DNA of 64,000 bases from Gp1-AA133 sp963850425 (lineage in GTDB: Bacteria; Acidobacteriota; Terriglobia; Terriglobales; Acidobacteriaceae), in assembly GCA_963850425.1 (NCBI GenBank), contig CAWKLF010000007.1:372001-436000 (forward strand), in the 5' to 3' direction. This document shows positions 15,378 through 23,957 of this stretch, piece by piece; within the stretch, counting starts at the first letter, position 1, and each line of letters starts with the position of its first letter. The notes beneath the pieces were generated by a model that was given only the letters and a program-made list of their open reading frames with translations, was not told where the DNA came from and ran no database searches. Made by a program: the position numbers and the translations under genes.

Positions 15378-17074
15378 AGCACCTTCACTTCAGCGATCCG
15401 TTTGCCCTCGGGGTCGAAGGTATGGCAGGCGCACGCCATGCAGGGGTCGAAGGAATGGATGGTGCGCAAAACCTCCAGCGGTCGCTCCGGATCGGCGATC
15501 GGGCTGTGCAGGAGCGATGCTTCGTAAGGCCCGGAGGCCCCCTTGTTGTCACGCGGGCTGGCGTTCCAGGTGGAAGGAACGACTGCCTGATAATTCTTGA
15601 TCTTCTGATCCTTGATCACAACCCAGTGCGAGAGGGTGCCGCGGGGCGCCTCGTGAGTACCCACGCCTTCGATTTCATGCGAACCGAAGATGGGCTGGTT
15701 GTGAACCGCGTAGTCTCCCTTGGCGATGTTGTTGACCAGAAGCTGCCAGTGTTTGTCGGCAAGTTCTGACAACATGCCCGCGCGGATGGCGCGCGCGGCA
15801 TGGCGGCCCAGGGTCGAGTGGAGCATGTCGGGAGTTGCCTGAACTCCTGCGATCGTCGACACCTTGCTGAGTGCCAGTTCCGCGTATTTCCTGGTGAGAG
15901 GATGGCCTTGCGCGTAACCAACCAGCACCTGCGAGAGCGGACCTACCTGCATGGGATGTCCCTGGAAACGCGGCGCCTTCACCCAGGAATATTTCTGTTC
16001 GCCGTTCCATCCGGTAAATTCGGGCTCGGTTTCCCCGCGCCACGGATGCAGAGGCTTTTCGCCCTGATAGTAAGCATGCGTCACATCTTCAGTAACTGCT
16101 TCGCGAAGTTCCGGATCCGCCGCCGTCTTGAAGGAATGCGCGCCGCCGACGTTTCCGTTCATGATGTAGCCGCCGGGAAGGTCGTAGGCCTCTCCGCGAC
16201 CGTCCAGCGGGAGATCGGGGACGGCGAGATAGTTGCGGACCCCGCTGCCAATCTTGAACCACTCCGGGTACATGGCGGCCACGGCACACACGTCCACCAG
16301 GTAGACCTGCTGCACGAACTGGTTAACCTCGGCGAGCAGCGTGCGGATCGTCTCGAGGCGGTCCATGCCGAGAGCCGACTGGCTGTCGAGATCGATGGCG
16401 TTGGTGACTCCGCCCACGGTGAGGGTCTGGACGTGCGGCGTTTTCGATCCGAGGATGCCCACGACCTGCAGAGCCTTGCGCTGGTATTCCAATGCCTGCA
16501 GATAGTGGGAGAAGGCGAGCAGGTTGACTTCGGGCGACAGCCGCATCGCCGGATGTCCCCAGTAGCCGTTGGCGAAGATTCCGAGTTGTCCGCTAGCGGC
16601 CACGGCCTTCACCTTGTCCTGCGCGGCTTTGAGTTCATTGCGCGAATTGCGGGGCCAGGGCGACAGGCTCTCCGCGAGCTTCGAAGCCGCGGCTGGGTCG
16701 GCCTTCGGGATTTGCAGCACGTCGACCCAATCGAGCGCCGAGAGCTGGTAGAAGTGCACGATGTGATCGTGCAAGGCGTGCGCAATGAGAATCAGGTTGC
16801 GGATATATTGCGCATTCGGCGGCATCTCCAGCTTGAGCGCATCCTCAACGGCGCGTACGCTGGCCATGGCATGCACGGTGGTACAGACTCCGCAGAAGCG
16901 CTGCGTGAACAGCCAGGCATCGCGGGGATCGCGGCCGCGGAGGATTTTCTCAATGCCGCGCCACATGGTGCAGGAAGCCCATGCATTGCTGACCGCGTTG
17001 TTGTCGACTTCGACATCTACGCGGAGGTGGCCTTCAATTCTGGTGATGGGGTCGATGGTGATTCGCTTTGCCAT
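15374..17074 (-). CDS. hybC: Membrane-bound [NiFe]-hydrogenase large subunit (Hyd-2-type, HybC-like)
   Basis: A 566-residue catalytic subunit of a group 1 (periplasm-facing) hydrogenase. The first motif is RFCGVC (C61, C64), the second DPCMACACH (C545, C548, H551), followed by a 15-residue cleavable tail. ITIDPITRIEGHLRVDV and GTHEAPRGTLSHWV are typical. The start is the ATG at 17074, 16 bases after the stop of the membrane subunit; the open frame upstream only mirrors that gene. With HybA- and HybB-like partners, this matches the Hyd-2 (HybOABC) arrangement and not the cytochrome b type. It would be exported bound to the Tat-bearing small subunit. Confidence 0.94.
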   Translation of the reverse strand: MAKRITIDPITRIEGHLRVDVEVDNNAVSNAWASCTMWRGIEKILRGRDPRDAWLFTQRFCGVCTTVHAMASVRAVEDALKLEMPPNAQYIRNLILIAHALHDHIVHFYQLSALDWVDVLQIPKADPAAASKLAESLSPWPRNSRNELKAAQDKVKAVAASGQLGIFANGYWGHPAMRLSPEVNLLAFSHYLQALEYQRKALQVVGILGSKTPHVQTLTVGGVTNAIDLDSQSALGMDRLETIRTLLAEVNQFVQQVYLVDVCAVAAMYPEWFKIGSGVRNYLAVPDLPLDGRGEAYDLPGGYIMNGNVGGAHSFKTAADPELREAVTEDVTHAYYQGEKPLHPWRGETEPEFTGWNGEQKYSWVKAPRFQGHPMQVGPLSQVLVGYAQGHPLTRKYAELALSKVSTIAGVQATPDMLHSTLGRHAARAIRAGMLSELADKHWQLLVNNIAKGDYAVHNQPIFGSHEIEGVGTHEAPRGTLSHWVVIKDQKIKNYQAVVPSTWNASPRDNKGASGPYEASLLHSPIADPERPLEVLRTIHSFDPCMACACHTFDPEGKRIAEVKVL

Positions 17075-17090
17075 GATGCCTGCCGTTCGA

Positions 17091-18413
17091 TCAGGATTTT
17101 GTTGATCCGGGCTCGTCTTCGCCGAAATAGCCAAACTTGAAATAGCCGGTCCAGCGGATGTACGGTCGCCGGAACCGGAAGTAGCTCGCCATGTCGTGCC
17201 ACTCATGCAACGGGGCGGGCAGAATGGCGAGGCGCTTCACTGCAATCAGGAAGCCCACCACGCCGAGGGCAATGAAACCCAAAGACACAAGCACTTCGGC
17301 CGTGACCGGGAAATACAATGCTTCGGGATTGGGGCGGAATGCCAGCGTGGTAGGGCTGAAGCGATAGATCATGCCCCCAGCGGAGCTGAGAATGTAGCCG
17401 AGGAACATCTTTCGGCGATCATGATCTTGCAGAGACCTGCGCAGTAAATAGCCTCCAACGCCAACCAGTACCATCTCGAGCCAGAAGACTCCGGCGAAGC
17501 GATCAAAACGAAATGCGGTCAGGAATGCGCCCCGAACCAGGATGTCGAACAGGCGCAATCCCAGCCAACCGAAAATGAGCCAGGACGTGATCCAGGCGGC
17601 CTCATCGAGGACTTCCATATCCATGGCCCGCTTCCACACGAGGCAACAGAGCATGGTGGTCCCCGCCACGCACCCGAATGACATGAATGTTGCGGCGCCG
17701 AGATAGAGCACCGGCAGCCACGGTGATTGCCAGAGCGGGTGAACGCGTTCGCCAGCCAGCAACATCAAGGCCCCCAGGGAGGACTGGTGCATGCCGGGCA
17801 ACAGGTAGGCCGCTGCGATCACCCAAGGAAAAACTGAATACAGACGGCGCTCGATTTTTTCCACACCCGGCCGGAGACGCGAGTCGAAATACCATAGGCG
17901 CTCCAGCACGGGCGGAATGTTTTCAATCGCCAAAGGGATCATGGCGTAGATCGACATGCAAATCGCCACTTCGGCCAACGGCGAGTGCATGTTCCATTTC
18001 CACGGAAATACGATCCAGTAGAAGTTCCACGGCCGGCCGGCATCGATGCCCAGCAATAGCAGTCCGCAGGCATACGCCAGAAAGCTGGTCAGCAGGGCCA
18101 TGCGCATGAGCGCGTGCAGACGCTTCCGGCGGAAAACCCACGCGCCAATTCCGACCGCAAAAGCGCCGGAACCCAGGGCGGTCAGCACCATCACGTTGAA
18201 CGTCTTCCAGATTCCCCATCCGTAGGCGTCGTTCATTCCGCTGACTGGTCCCAAGCCCGCCAGCTCGCGATAGCCGGTCAACGCGAGCGCGATGATAACC
18301 AGGCCCAACAGGCCGAGGAAGAATCCGTTCACCAACGGGAATCCGTAGACGGGGACGGCTCGTTCCCAACGTTCACCGGCATTTTGATCGACGTGTGTGG
18401 CAGCGCTGCTCAT
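17091..18413 (-). CDS. hybB: Hydrogenase integral membrane subunit, HybB/NrfD family
   Basis: A 440-residue polytopic protein of the NrfD/PsrC/HybB family, with about ten hydrophobic segments (for example GFFLGLLGLVIIALALTGY and FLAYACGLLLLGIDAG). It would pass electrons between the HybA-like ferredoxin and the quinone pool and anchor the complex. GLGPVSGMNDAYGWGIWKTFNV near residue 60 and PWKWNMHSPLAEVA are family features. No heme-ligand pattern of a cytochrome b subunit is evident. ATG 18413 overlaps the ferredoxin gene's stop (ATGA). Confidence 0.9.
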   Translation of the reverse strand: MSSAATHVDQNAGERWERAVPVYGFPLVNGFFLGLLGLVIIALALTGYRELAGLGPVSGMNDAYGWGIWKTFNVMVLTALGSGAFAVGIGAWVFRRKRLHALMRMALLTSFLAYACGLLLLGIDAGRPWNFYWIVFPWKWNMHSPLAEVAICMSIYAMIPLAIENIPPVLERLWYFDSRLRPGVEKIERRLYSVFPWVIAAAYLLPGMHQSSLGALMLLAGERVHPLWQSPWLPVLYLGAATFMSFGCVAGTTMLCCLVWKRAMDMEVLDEAAWITSWLIFGWLGLRLFDILVRGAFLTAFRFDRFAGVFWLEMVLVGVGGYLLRRSLQDHDRRKMFLGYILSSAGGMIYRFSPTTLAFRPNPEALYFPVTAEVLVSLGFIALGVVGFLIAVKRLAILPAPLHEWHDMASYFRFRRPYIRWTGYFKFGYFGEDEPGSTKS

Positions 18414-19336
18414 AGTTGAGCCCTCAATCCGGTTGCCTTTTCGTGTTCGTGCGCTTCATCTTCATGGCCTTTGAGGCGCTTGCGAATGACCTGCACCAGA
18501 CCGGCGTAGAGAAGAGCCGGCAGCGCGAAGTACTGATAGAAGCGCCTTTGCCAGCGTAGCGTTCTGGCCGGAACTGATTCCGGACCCAGTTCCGGCAATC
18601 CCAACTTCGCGAATGGAACGCGCGATAGATACAAGGATTGGGTTCCCCCGTTGTCCTGCTCTCCATAAACCCGGTTCTGGTAGTAGCGGCCGGGATTGTT
18701 CTGGATGCGGCGTTTGCCTTCGAGCATCAAGACCGAGCGAGGGCCGAAGATTACCGCGCCGGTCGGACACACCGTCGTGCAACCAGGCTTCAGGCCTGCG
18801 TCCAGGCGATGACTGCATAGTTCGCACTTGGTGACGCGGGGATTGAATCCCACCCATTGGAAGCGCGGGATGTGATACGGGCACGTGATTGTGCAGTAGC
18901 GGCAGCCAATGCATTTTTCCGCCGTCCAGCTGACTACGCCAGTTTCAGGATCCTTGGACAGGGCCTGGAATGGGCAGCCGGCGGCGCAAGCGGGATCGAG
19001 ACAATGCATGCATTGACGCTTCACGAACGAAAATGCCGAGCCATCTTCGGGTTTATAGAGCTTGATGATATTGCGGGTGACGTCGTTCAGGTCCGAGGGC
19101 GCTTGATGGAGCGTGTCGGTGCGCGTGTCGGGCGGAGTATTGTTGGCCTCGGCGCAGGCGGCCACGCAAGCCTTGCAGCCGATACAGATGGTGGCGTCGT
19201 ACAGCAGTCCCACGGCCGCATTGGGGACGGGAATGGTCTCGCTCTTGAGCGCTTCCTTGCCGACCGTCACCACTACTGCTGCGGGCACGCTTGCCTTGGC
19301 GACTCCCGTGATCAGTTCACGCCGAGTAATGGCCAC
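18410..19336 (-). CDS. hybA: Periplasmic [4Fe-4S] ferredoxin subunit, HybA-like
   Basis: A 308-residue multi-cluster electron carrier. The N-terminus ITRRELITGVAKASVPAAVVV resembles a Tat signal. Cysteine motifs in order are CIGCKACVAAC, CMHCLDPACAAGCP, CIGCRYCTITCPYH and CELCSHRLDAGLKPGCTTVCP, enough for four clusters. A hydrophobic segment near residue 275 (QYFALPALLYAGLVQVI) would anchor it. It begins at GTG 19336, two bases after the small-subunit stop. It links the small subunit with the HybB-like protein. Confidence 0.9.
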   Translation of the reverse strand: MAITRRELITGVAKASVPAAVVVTVGKEALKSETIPVPNAAVGLLYDATICIGCKACVAACAEANNTPPDTRTDTLHQAPSDLNDVTRNIIKLYKPEDGSAFSFVKRQCMHCLDPACAAGCPFQALSKDPETGVVSWTAEKCIGCRYCTITCPYHIPRFQWVGFNPRVTKCELCSHRLDAGLKPGCTTVCPTGAVIFGPRSVLMLEGKRRIQNNPGRYYQNRVYGEQDNGGTQSLYLSRVPFAKLGLPELGPESVPARTLRWQRRFYQYFALPALLYAGLVQVIRKRLKGHEDEAHEHEKATGLRAQL

Positions 19337-19338
19337 GT

Positions 19339-20541
19339 TCAGTCCCCCTTCTTGTCAGTCGGCCTGCTGAGCTTCTCTGCGTGCGCGATGTCGGCCGCCA
19401 CGCGCGTGACACCGGCCTCGGCGCTGCTCTGGAAGCGCTGGGAGGCAACCCATGCAGCACCACCCACTGCGCCGGTAATTACGCCTACCAGCGCGGCTGC
19501 GCCGACCTCCAGCTTTCCGGCCGTGCTGTAGATTGCGGGATAGGTATCAGGGGGCGTAGCCAAGTGGATTGGGACCGTTTCGAAGGTGCCCATCTGCCAG
19601 ACAACGCCTTTTTCTGTGCAGCCCACGCAGGGTGTGCCCACGCCGATCGGCCACACGCCCGGCGTCTCATTGAAATGGCGGCTGGCGCAGGCGGCGTGCG
19701 TTACTGGACCTTTGCAGCCCAGTTTGTAGAGGCACCATCCTTTGCGATGGCCTTCGTCGCCGAAGGCTGTCGCGAAACGTCCAGCGTCAAAATGAGCGCG
19801 GCGCGGGCAGTTTTCGTGAATGACTCGGTCGTAGGCGAACTTGGGACGGCTGTATTCGTCCAGCGCGGGCAGCTTGCCCATCGTGACGTATTCCAAAACC
19901 ACCGCCAGCAGGTTGTAGGGGTTCGGCGGGCAACCGGGCAGATTGACGATGGGCTTGCCGGCGACAATTGCGTCGACCCCGACGGCGCCCGTGGGATTGG
20001 GATCGGCCGAGGGAATACCACCCCAGGAAGCGCACGAACCTATGGCGATCACCGCCGCTGACTTGGCCGCGACTTCGCGGAGCACTTGTATCGAAGGGCG
20101 GCCGCCCAGTTCCATGTAGACGCCGTCGTCCTTCGCAGGAATTGCGCCTTCGACTACCAGCACAAACTTGCCGGCGTTATCTTCGATCGCGCTACGCAGG
20201 GCCGCTTCCGCCTGCGCGCCCGAGGCCGCCATCAGCGTCTCGTGGTAATCGAGTGAGATCACATTCAGGATGAGGTCGGCAACGTCGGGTTGCGAGGTAC
20301 GCAGGAGCGTCTCGGTACAGCCTGTGCAGTCCTGGAAGTGCAGCCAGATCACGGAGGGACGCTTCGCCTTGCCGATGGCCTCGGCGATCTGCAAGACACT
20401 GGCTTTCTCGGTAAGAGCCATTCCTACGGGCGCGGTCACCATCAGCGTGGTGCAGAGTTGCAGAAAACTGCGGCGGGAAACGCCGCACGCGGTCAGGTGC
20501 TGTTCGATTGTGGGCTTTGGAGTACCAGTCTGGTTGGGCAT
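19339..20541 (-). CDS. hybO: Membrane-bound [NiFe]-hydrogenase small subunit (HybO-like)
   Basis: A 400-residue three-cluster small subunit. A Tat signal SRRSFLQLCTTLMV lies at residues 22-35. Cluster ligands appear in DCTGCTETLLR, AIGSCASWGG, LPGCPPNPYN, HENCPRRAHFDAG, GWCLYKLGCKGP and GTPCVGCTEKG. A C-terminal hydrophobic helix (AALVGVITGAVGGAAWVA) would anchor the complex. The start is the ATG at 20541, preceded by GAGGAAGG at the right distance; the open frame reaching 20706 runs through the operator and is not used. First gene of the hybOABC-hybD operon, with a Crp/Fnr-type site 61 bases upstream. Confidence 0.94.
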   Translation of the reverse strand: MPNQTGTPKPTIEQHLTACGVSRRSFLQLCTTLMVTAPVGMALTEKASVLQIAEAIGKAKRPSVIWLHFQDCTGCTETLLRTSQPDVADLILNVISLDYHETLMAASGAQAEAALRSAIEDNAGKFVLVVEGAIPAKDDGVYMELGGRPSIQVLREVAAKSAAVIAIGSCASWGGIPSADPNPTGAVGVDAIVAGKPIVNLPGCPPNPYNLLAVVLEYVTMGKLPALDEYSRPKFAYDRVIHENCPRRAHFDAGRFATAFGDEGHRKGWCLYKLGCKGPVTHAACASRHFNETPGVWPIGVGTPCVGCTEKGVVWQMGTFETVPIHLATPPDTYPAIYSTAGKLEVGAAALVGVITGAVGGAAWVASQRFQSSAEAGVTRVAADIAHAEKLSRPTDKKGD

Positions 20542-20601
20542 GCAGCCTTCCTCAGTCTCGAAACGGAGTTCTTGTTGGCTGCCGCGTAGGTACGGTCGCT
20601 C

Positions 20602-20617
20602 GGTGACCTGCGTCACC
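20602..20617. promoter_or_regulatory. Predicted Crp/Fnr-type operator before the membrane hydrogenase operon
   Basis: GGTGACCTGCGTCACC is a near-perfect palindrome with the CCTGC core of the sites at 1461 and 14801. Centred 68 bases before the hybO ATG, it would put a -41.5-type start near 20568 with a 27-base leader. It lies in the divergent 20542..21030 region. Confidence 0.65.
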
Positions 20618-20876
20618 TTGCGTTGAGAGATACTGAGGGCGAGGAGATTCCAGCGAAACACCTTAAGGGGGACGTGAAGTTGTGCGCCGCTCTTTCTTAT
20701 GAACATCTGCCAAGCTAATGCTTATGAAGGAATAAACCCGGGGGTCGCGAATCCCTAGAGCTCAGCGCACCAATTCTCCTCCCACCCTCCATCCTCAAAT
20801 TTTCAGTACCCTGCGGCCCGTTGCCGGGACGCGGCGTCAACGAGCCTCTTTATCGCCGCAATTGGTACACCAAAGC

Positions 20877-20892
20877 AGTGATGAAAATCACC
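20877..20892. promoter_or_regulatory. Predicted Crp/Fnr-type operator upstream of pntAA
   Basis: AGTGATGAAAATCACC contains the perfect repeat GTGAT-N4-ATCAC with an A-rich centre, unlike the GC-rich centres of the other sites. It lies about 140 bases before the pntAA start, in the intergenic region divergent from the hydrogenase operon. Between the two operators (20618-20876) no gene or clear hairpin is seen. Confidence 0.45.
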
Positions 20893-21030
20893 TCGCACAG
20901 TGATACGCGGACCTGGAGCTCGAAAATGGAGAACGCCGAAGACTACTTCAAGTCATCACTTTCTCCCCTCCGCGGTCCTCGATACAATGATGCGTTTGCC
21001 GCAGCGAATTTGTCGGGGAGGCAACCGCAC

Positions 21031-22203
21031 GTGATCATCGGCGTTCCGAAAGAGACCTATCCCGGGGAACGGCGCGTCGCGCTGGTTCCGATGGTCATTC
21101 CAACACTAACGAAGGCTGGGTTTGAGGTGATCGTCCAAAGCAATGCCGGCCTGCAGGCGGGATACCCCGACAGCCAGTACATAGAAAAGGGAGCTCAAGT
21201 GGTGGAGGACCGGGCTGCATTGTTTGGGAAAGCAGACATTGTGATCCAGGTTCTGTGCTACGGGTCAAATGACGTGACTGGCAAGGATGATCTGCCTCTC
21301 CTGCACGAGGATCAGATTCTGATCGGGTTCTTGCGTCCTTTCGGATCGAAGGAAGTGATCCAGGAAATTGCCGGGCGAGGTGTGACATCGTTCTCGGTGG
21401 AGTTGATGCCACGCACCACCCGAGCGCAGAGCATGGACGCGCTTTCCTCCATGGGGACCATCTGCGGATACAAGGCGGTGCTGATCGCGGCCGACACCCA
21501 TCCGCGGATTTTTCCGATGCTGACGACCGCCGCGGGAACAATCACTCCGGCTCGGGTATTCGTCATTGGGGCCGGGGTGGCCGGACTCCAGGCCATTGCT
21601 ACGTCGCGGCGACTGGGCGCGGTCACCTCCGCTTATGATTTGCGTCCCGCAGCGAAAGAGCAGGTGCAGAGCCTGGGGGGACGTTTCGTCGAATTGCCCA
21701 TCGAAGCCAAGGACGCACAGGACGCACGCGGTTATGCCCGTGCGCAAGATGAGAGCTTCTACGAGCAACAGCGGGAACTTCTGGGTCGCGTGGTGAAGGA
21801 AAGTGACGTTGTTATCACGGCGGCGGTCATTCCCGGGAAGAAATCGCCCGTGCTAGTTACGGAGGAGATGGTGAAGGGGATGGCGCACGGCTCCGTCATC
21901 TTTGACCTCGCCTCGGAACGAGGCGGCAATTGTGAATTGACGAAGGCTGGGGAGACCATTGTGCAGCATGGGGTGACGATTATCGGCGCAATCAATGTTG
22001 CGAGCGGAGTTCCCTACCATGCCAGCCAGATGTATGCCCGCAACCTGACCGCGTTTCTGCTTCACCTTATCAAGGAGCAGAAACTGCAGCTAAACACGGA
22101 GGATGAAATTGTGCGCGAAACATTAATCACCCGCGGTGGCGATGTGGTCAACGCGCGCGTGCGGGAATTTTTTGGAATGGCAGCACCAGTTTCACAGGGT
22201 TGA
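21031..22203 (+). CDS. pntAA: NAD(P) transhydrogenase subunit alpha part 1 (PntAA)
   Basis: A 390-residue NAD(H)-binding domain I of a proton-translocating transhydrogenase, of the split type in which the alpha chain is two polypeptides. The start is GTG 21031 (MIIGVPKETYPGERRVALVP) with GGGGAGG nine bases upstream; the frame is open further upstream but that stretch has no homology and contains the operator. SVELMPRTTRAQSMDALSSM and the Rossmann motif VIGAGVAGLQAIATSRRLGA are diagnostic. With pntAB and pntB it couples the proton gradient to hydride transfer between NADH and NADP+. Next to an NAD-linked hydrogenase, it could turn H2-derived NADH into NADPH. Confidence 0.94.
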   Translation: MIIGVPKETYPGERRVALVPMVIPTLTKAGFEVIVQSNAGLQAGYPDSQYIEKGAQVVEDRAALFGKADIVIQVLCYGSNDVTGKDDLPLLHEDQILIGFLRPFGSKEVIQEIAGRGVTSFSVELMPRTTRAQSMDALSSMGTICGYKAVLIAADTHPRIFPMLTTAAGTITPARVFVIGAGVAGLQAIATSRRLGAVTSAYDLRPAAKEQVQSLGGRFVELPIEAKDAQDARGYARAQDESFYEQQRELLGRVVKESDVVITAAVIPGKKSPVLVTEEMVKGMAHGSVIFDLASERGGNCELTKAGETIVQHGVTIIGAINVASGVPYHASQMYARNLTAFLLHLIKEQKLQLNTEDEIVRETLITRGGDVVNARVREFFGMAAPVSQG

Positions 22204-22221
22204 GGAAATCCAGGAGGAAGA

Positions 22222-22524
22222 ATGAGTGGCTCCAGCCTGATCAACGGGTTGTTCATTTTCATGCTGGCGGGCTTCATCGGATTCGAAGTGATTCGCCGGG
22301 TGTCTCCCCTACTGCATACACCGCTCATGTCATTGACGAACGCGCTGGATGCGATCGCGGTTGTCGGTGCCATCGTGCTGGTCGGCGAGCACAAGAGCAC
22401 GCTGTCGACGATTCTCGGAACGATCGCAGTGGTGGCCGCCACCAGCAACATCGTGGGCGGGTTTCTGATTACCGACCGCATGTTGAGGATGTTCAAGTCC
22501 AGCCGTCCGGCAGCGAAATCATGA
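22222..22524 (+). CDS. pntAB: NAD(P) transhydrogenase subunit alpha part 2 (PntAB)
   Basis: A 100-residue membrane subunit with three hydrophobic helices (LFIFMLAGFIGFEVI, LDAIAVVGAIVLVG, LGTIAVVAATSNIVGGFLI). The ending GGFLITDRMLRMFK is highly conserved in PntAB. AGGAGG lies seven bases before its ATG. Its stop overlaps the pntB start as ATGA. Confidence 0.93.
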   Translation: MSGSSLINGLFIFMLAGFIGFEVIRRVSPLLHTPLMSLTNALDAIAVVGAIVLVGEHKSTLSTILGTIAVVAATSNIVGGFLITDRMLRMFKSSRPAAKS

Positions 22525-23918
22525 ACGAATTCGCCGGAAATCAGCTGATCATCGAAATCATTTACCTGGTGGCGAGCGCGCTGTTCATCCTCTCGCTGAA
22601 GTGGATGAGTTCGCCGACCACGGCCCGTCACGGGGTATGGGCCGGAGAACTCGGCATGCTGCTGGCAATCGCTGGCACGCTGCTGCACCACGGCATCGTC
22701 GACTACCAGTGGATCGCGATCGCCCTGGTGCTGGGCACGATTATCGGGGTCCCGCTCGGCCGCGTGCAGATGACGGCCGTGCCTCAGCGAACTGCGCTCA
22801 GTCACGCCTTCGGCGCGCTTTGCGTGACGCTGGTTGGCACCGCTGAGTTCTACCTGCGAACACCCGACATCTCGCGCTTCATGATGGCTGTCCTGTCGAT
22901 GGAGGTGATTCTCGGCTCGCTGACTTTTACGGGCAGCCTGATGGCGGCGGGAAAACTCCAGGAAGTGCTCCCGCAACGGCCGCTGACATACAAGGGGCAG
23001 AATCTCGTCAACTTCCTGCTGCTCGCAATCGCGGTTGTGCTTGCGGTCTATTTGGTGCTGCATCCCGAGGCGAAGCAGCTTTATCCATTCATGCTGCTGA
23101 TCGCGCTGGCGTTCGGTGTCCTGCTGGTCATTCCGATCGGGGGGGCCGACATGCCCACGGTCATCTCGCTGTTAAATGCCTACGCGGGATTATCGGCGGC
23201 GGCCATGGGATTTGTGCTAAACAACAAGCTGTTAATCGTAGCGGGCGCGCTGGACGGATCGTCCGGCTTGATTCTTTCCGTGATCATGTCGAAGGCCATG
23301 AACCGGTCGTTCACCAACGTCCTGTTTGGGGCGTTCGGGCAGGTGCAGGTTTCGGCTGCGACAGGGCAGGAAGCGAAGGCCGTTAGGAGTGCAACCGCAG
23401 AGGAAGCGGCCGCGATTCTATCGGCGTCGAACAAAGTGGTGGTGGTGCCCGGTTACGGAATGGCGGTCGCGCAAGCGCAACACAAAGTTCGTGAACTCTA
23501 CGATGCACTCACGAAGCGTGGCGTTGATGTGCGTTTCGCAATCCATCCAGTAGCCGGCCGCATGCCGGGACACATGAACGTTCTGCTTGCGGAAGCCGAC
23601 ATTCCTTACGATCGCCTGATGGACATGGACGAGATTAACGGCGATTTCCCGCAGACCGATGTCGCCCTCGTGATTGGCGCCAACGACGTCACCAATCCTG
23701 CGGCCCGGACCGACTCCACAAGCCCCATCTTTGGCATGCCCATCCTCGACGTCGACAAGGCGCATACCGTGATGGTGATCAAGCGCGGAATGAGCCCGGG
23801 ATTCGCGGGTATCGACAACCCTCTTTATTATCTCGATAACACGCTCATGCTGTTTGGAGACGCGAAAGCGTTTGTGGGCGGCATCGTGCGTGAGTTGACG
23901 GGCGGCGGGCATAGCTAA
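22521..23918 (+). CDS. pntB: NAD(P) transhydrogenase subunit beta (PntB)
   Basis: A 465-residue subunit with an N-terminal membrane domain of about nine helices and a C-terminal NADP(H)-binding domain III. Membrane landmarks are TFTGSLMAAGKLQ and PIGGADMPTVISLLNAYAGLSAAAMGF. The NADP site shows VPGYGMAVAQAQHKV, HPVAGRMPGHMNVLLAEADIPYD and IGANDVTNPAA, with KRGMSPGFAGIDNPLYY near the end. The start is the ATG at 22521 overlapping pntAB. No terminator is evident after the stop. Confidence 0.95.
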   Translation: MNEFAGNQLIIEIIYLVASALFILSLKWMSSPTTARHGVWAGELGMLLAIAGTLLHHGIVDYQWIAIALVLGTIIGVPLGRVQMTAVPQRTALSHAFGALCVTLVGTAEFYLRTPDISRFMMAVLSMEVILGSLTFTGSLMAAGKLQEVLPQRPLTYKGQNLVNFLLLAIAVVLAVYLVLHPEAKQLYPFMLLIALAFGVLLVIPIGGADMPTVISLLNAYAGLSAAAMGFVLNNKLLIVAGALDGSSGLILSVIMSKAMNRSFTNVLFGAFGQVQVSAATGQEAKAVRSATAEEAAAILSASNKVVVVPGYGMAVAQAQHKVRELYDALTKRGVDVRFAIHPVAGRMPGHMNVLLAEADIPYDRLMDMDEINGDFPQTDVALVIGANDVTNPAARTDSTSPIFGMPILDVDKAHTVMVIKRGMSPGFAGIDNPLYYLDNTLMLFGDAKAFVGGIVRELTGGGHS

Positions 23919-23957
23919 CCCATCCGCGAGCGCAATCTGCTGCGTTATCCTTTCAGG

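Noticed and set aside
15800..17140. Plus-strand open frame of 446 codons
   Set aside because: It is antisense to the membrane hydrogenase large subunit and shows no family features.
22062..23063. Minus-strand open frame of 333 codons
   Set aside because: It is antisense to the transhydrogenase genes, and the product is a low-complexity mirror of membrane helices.
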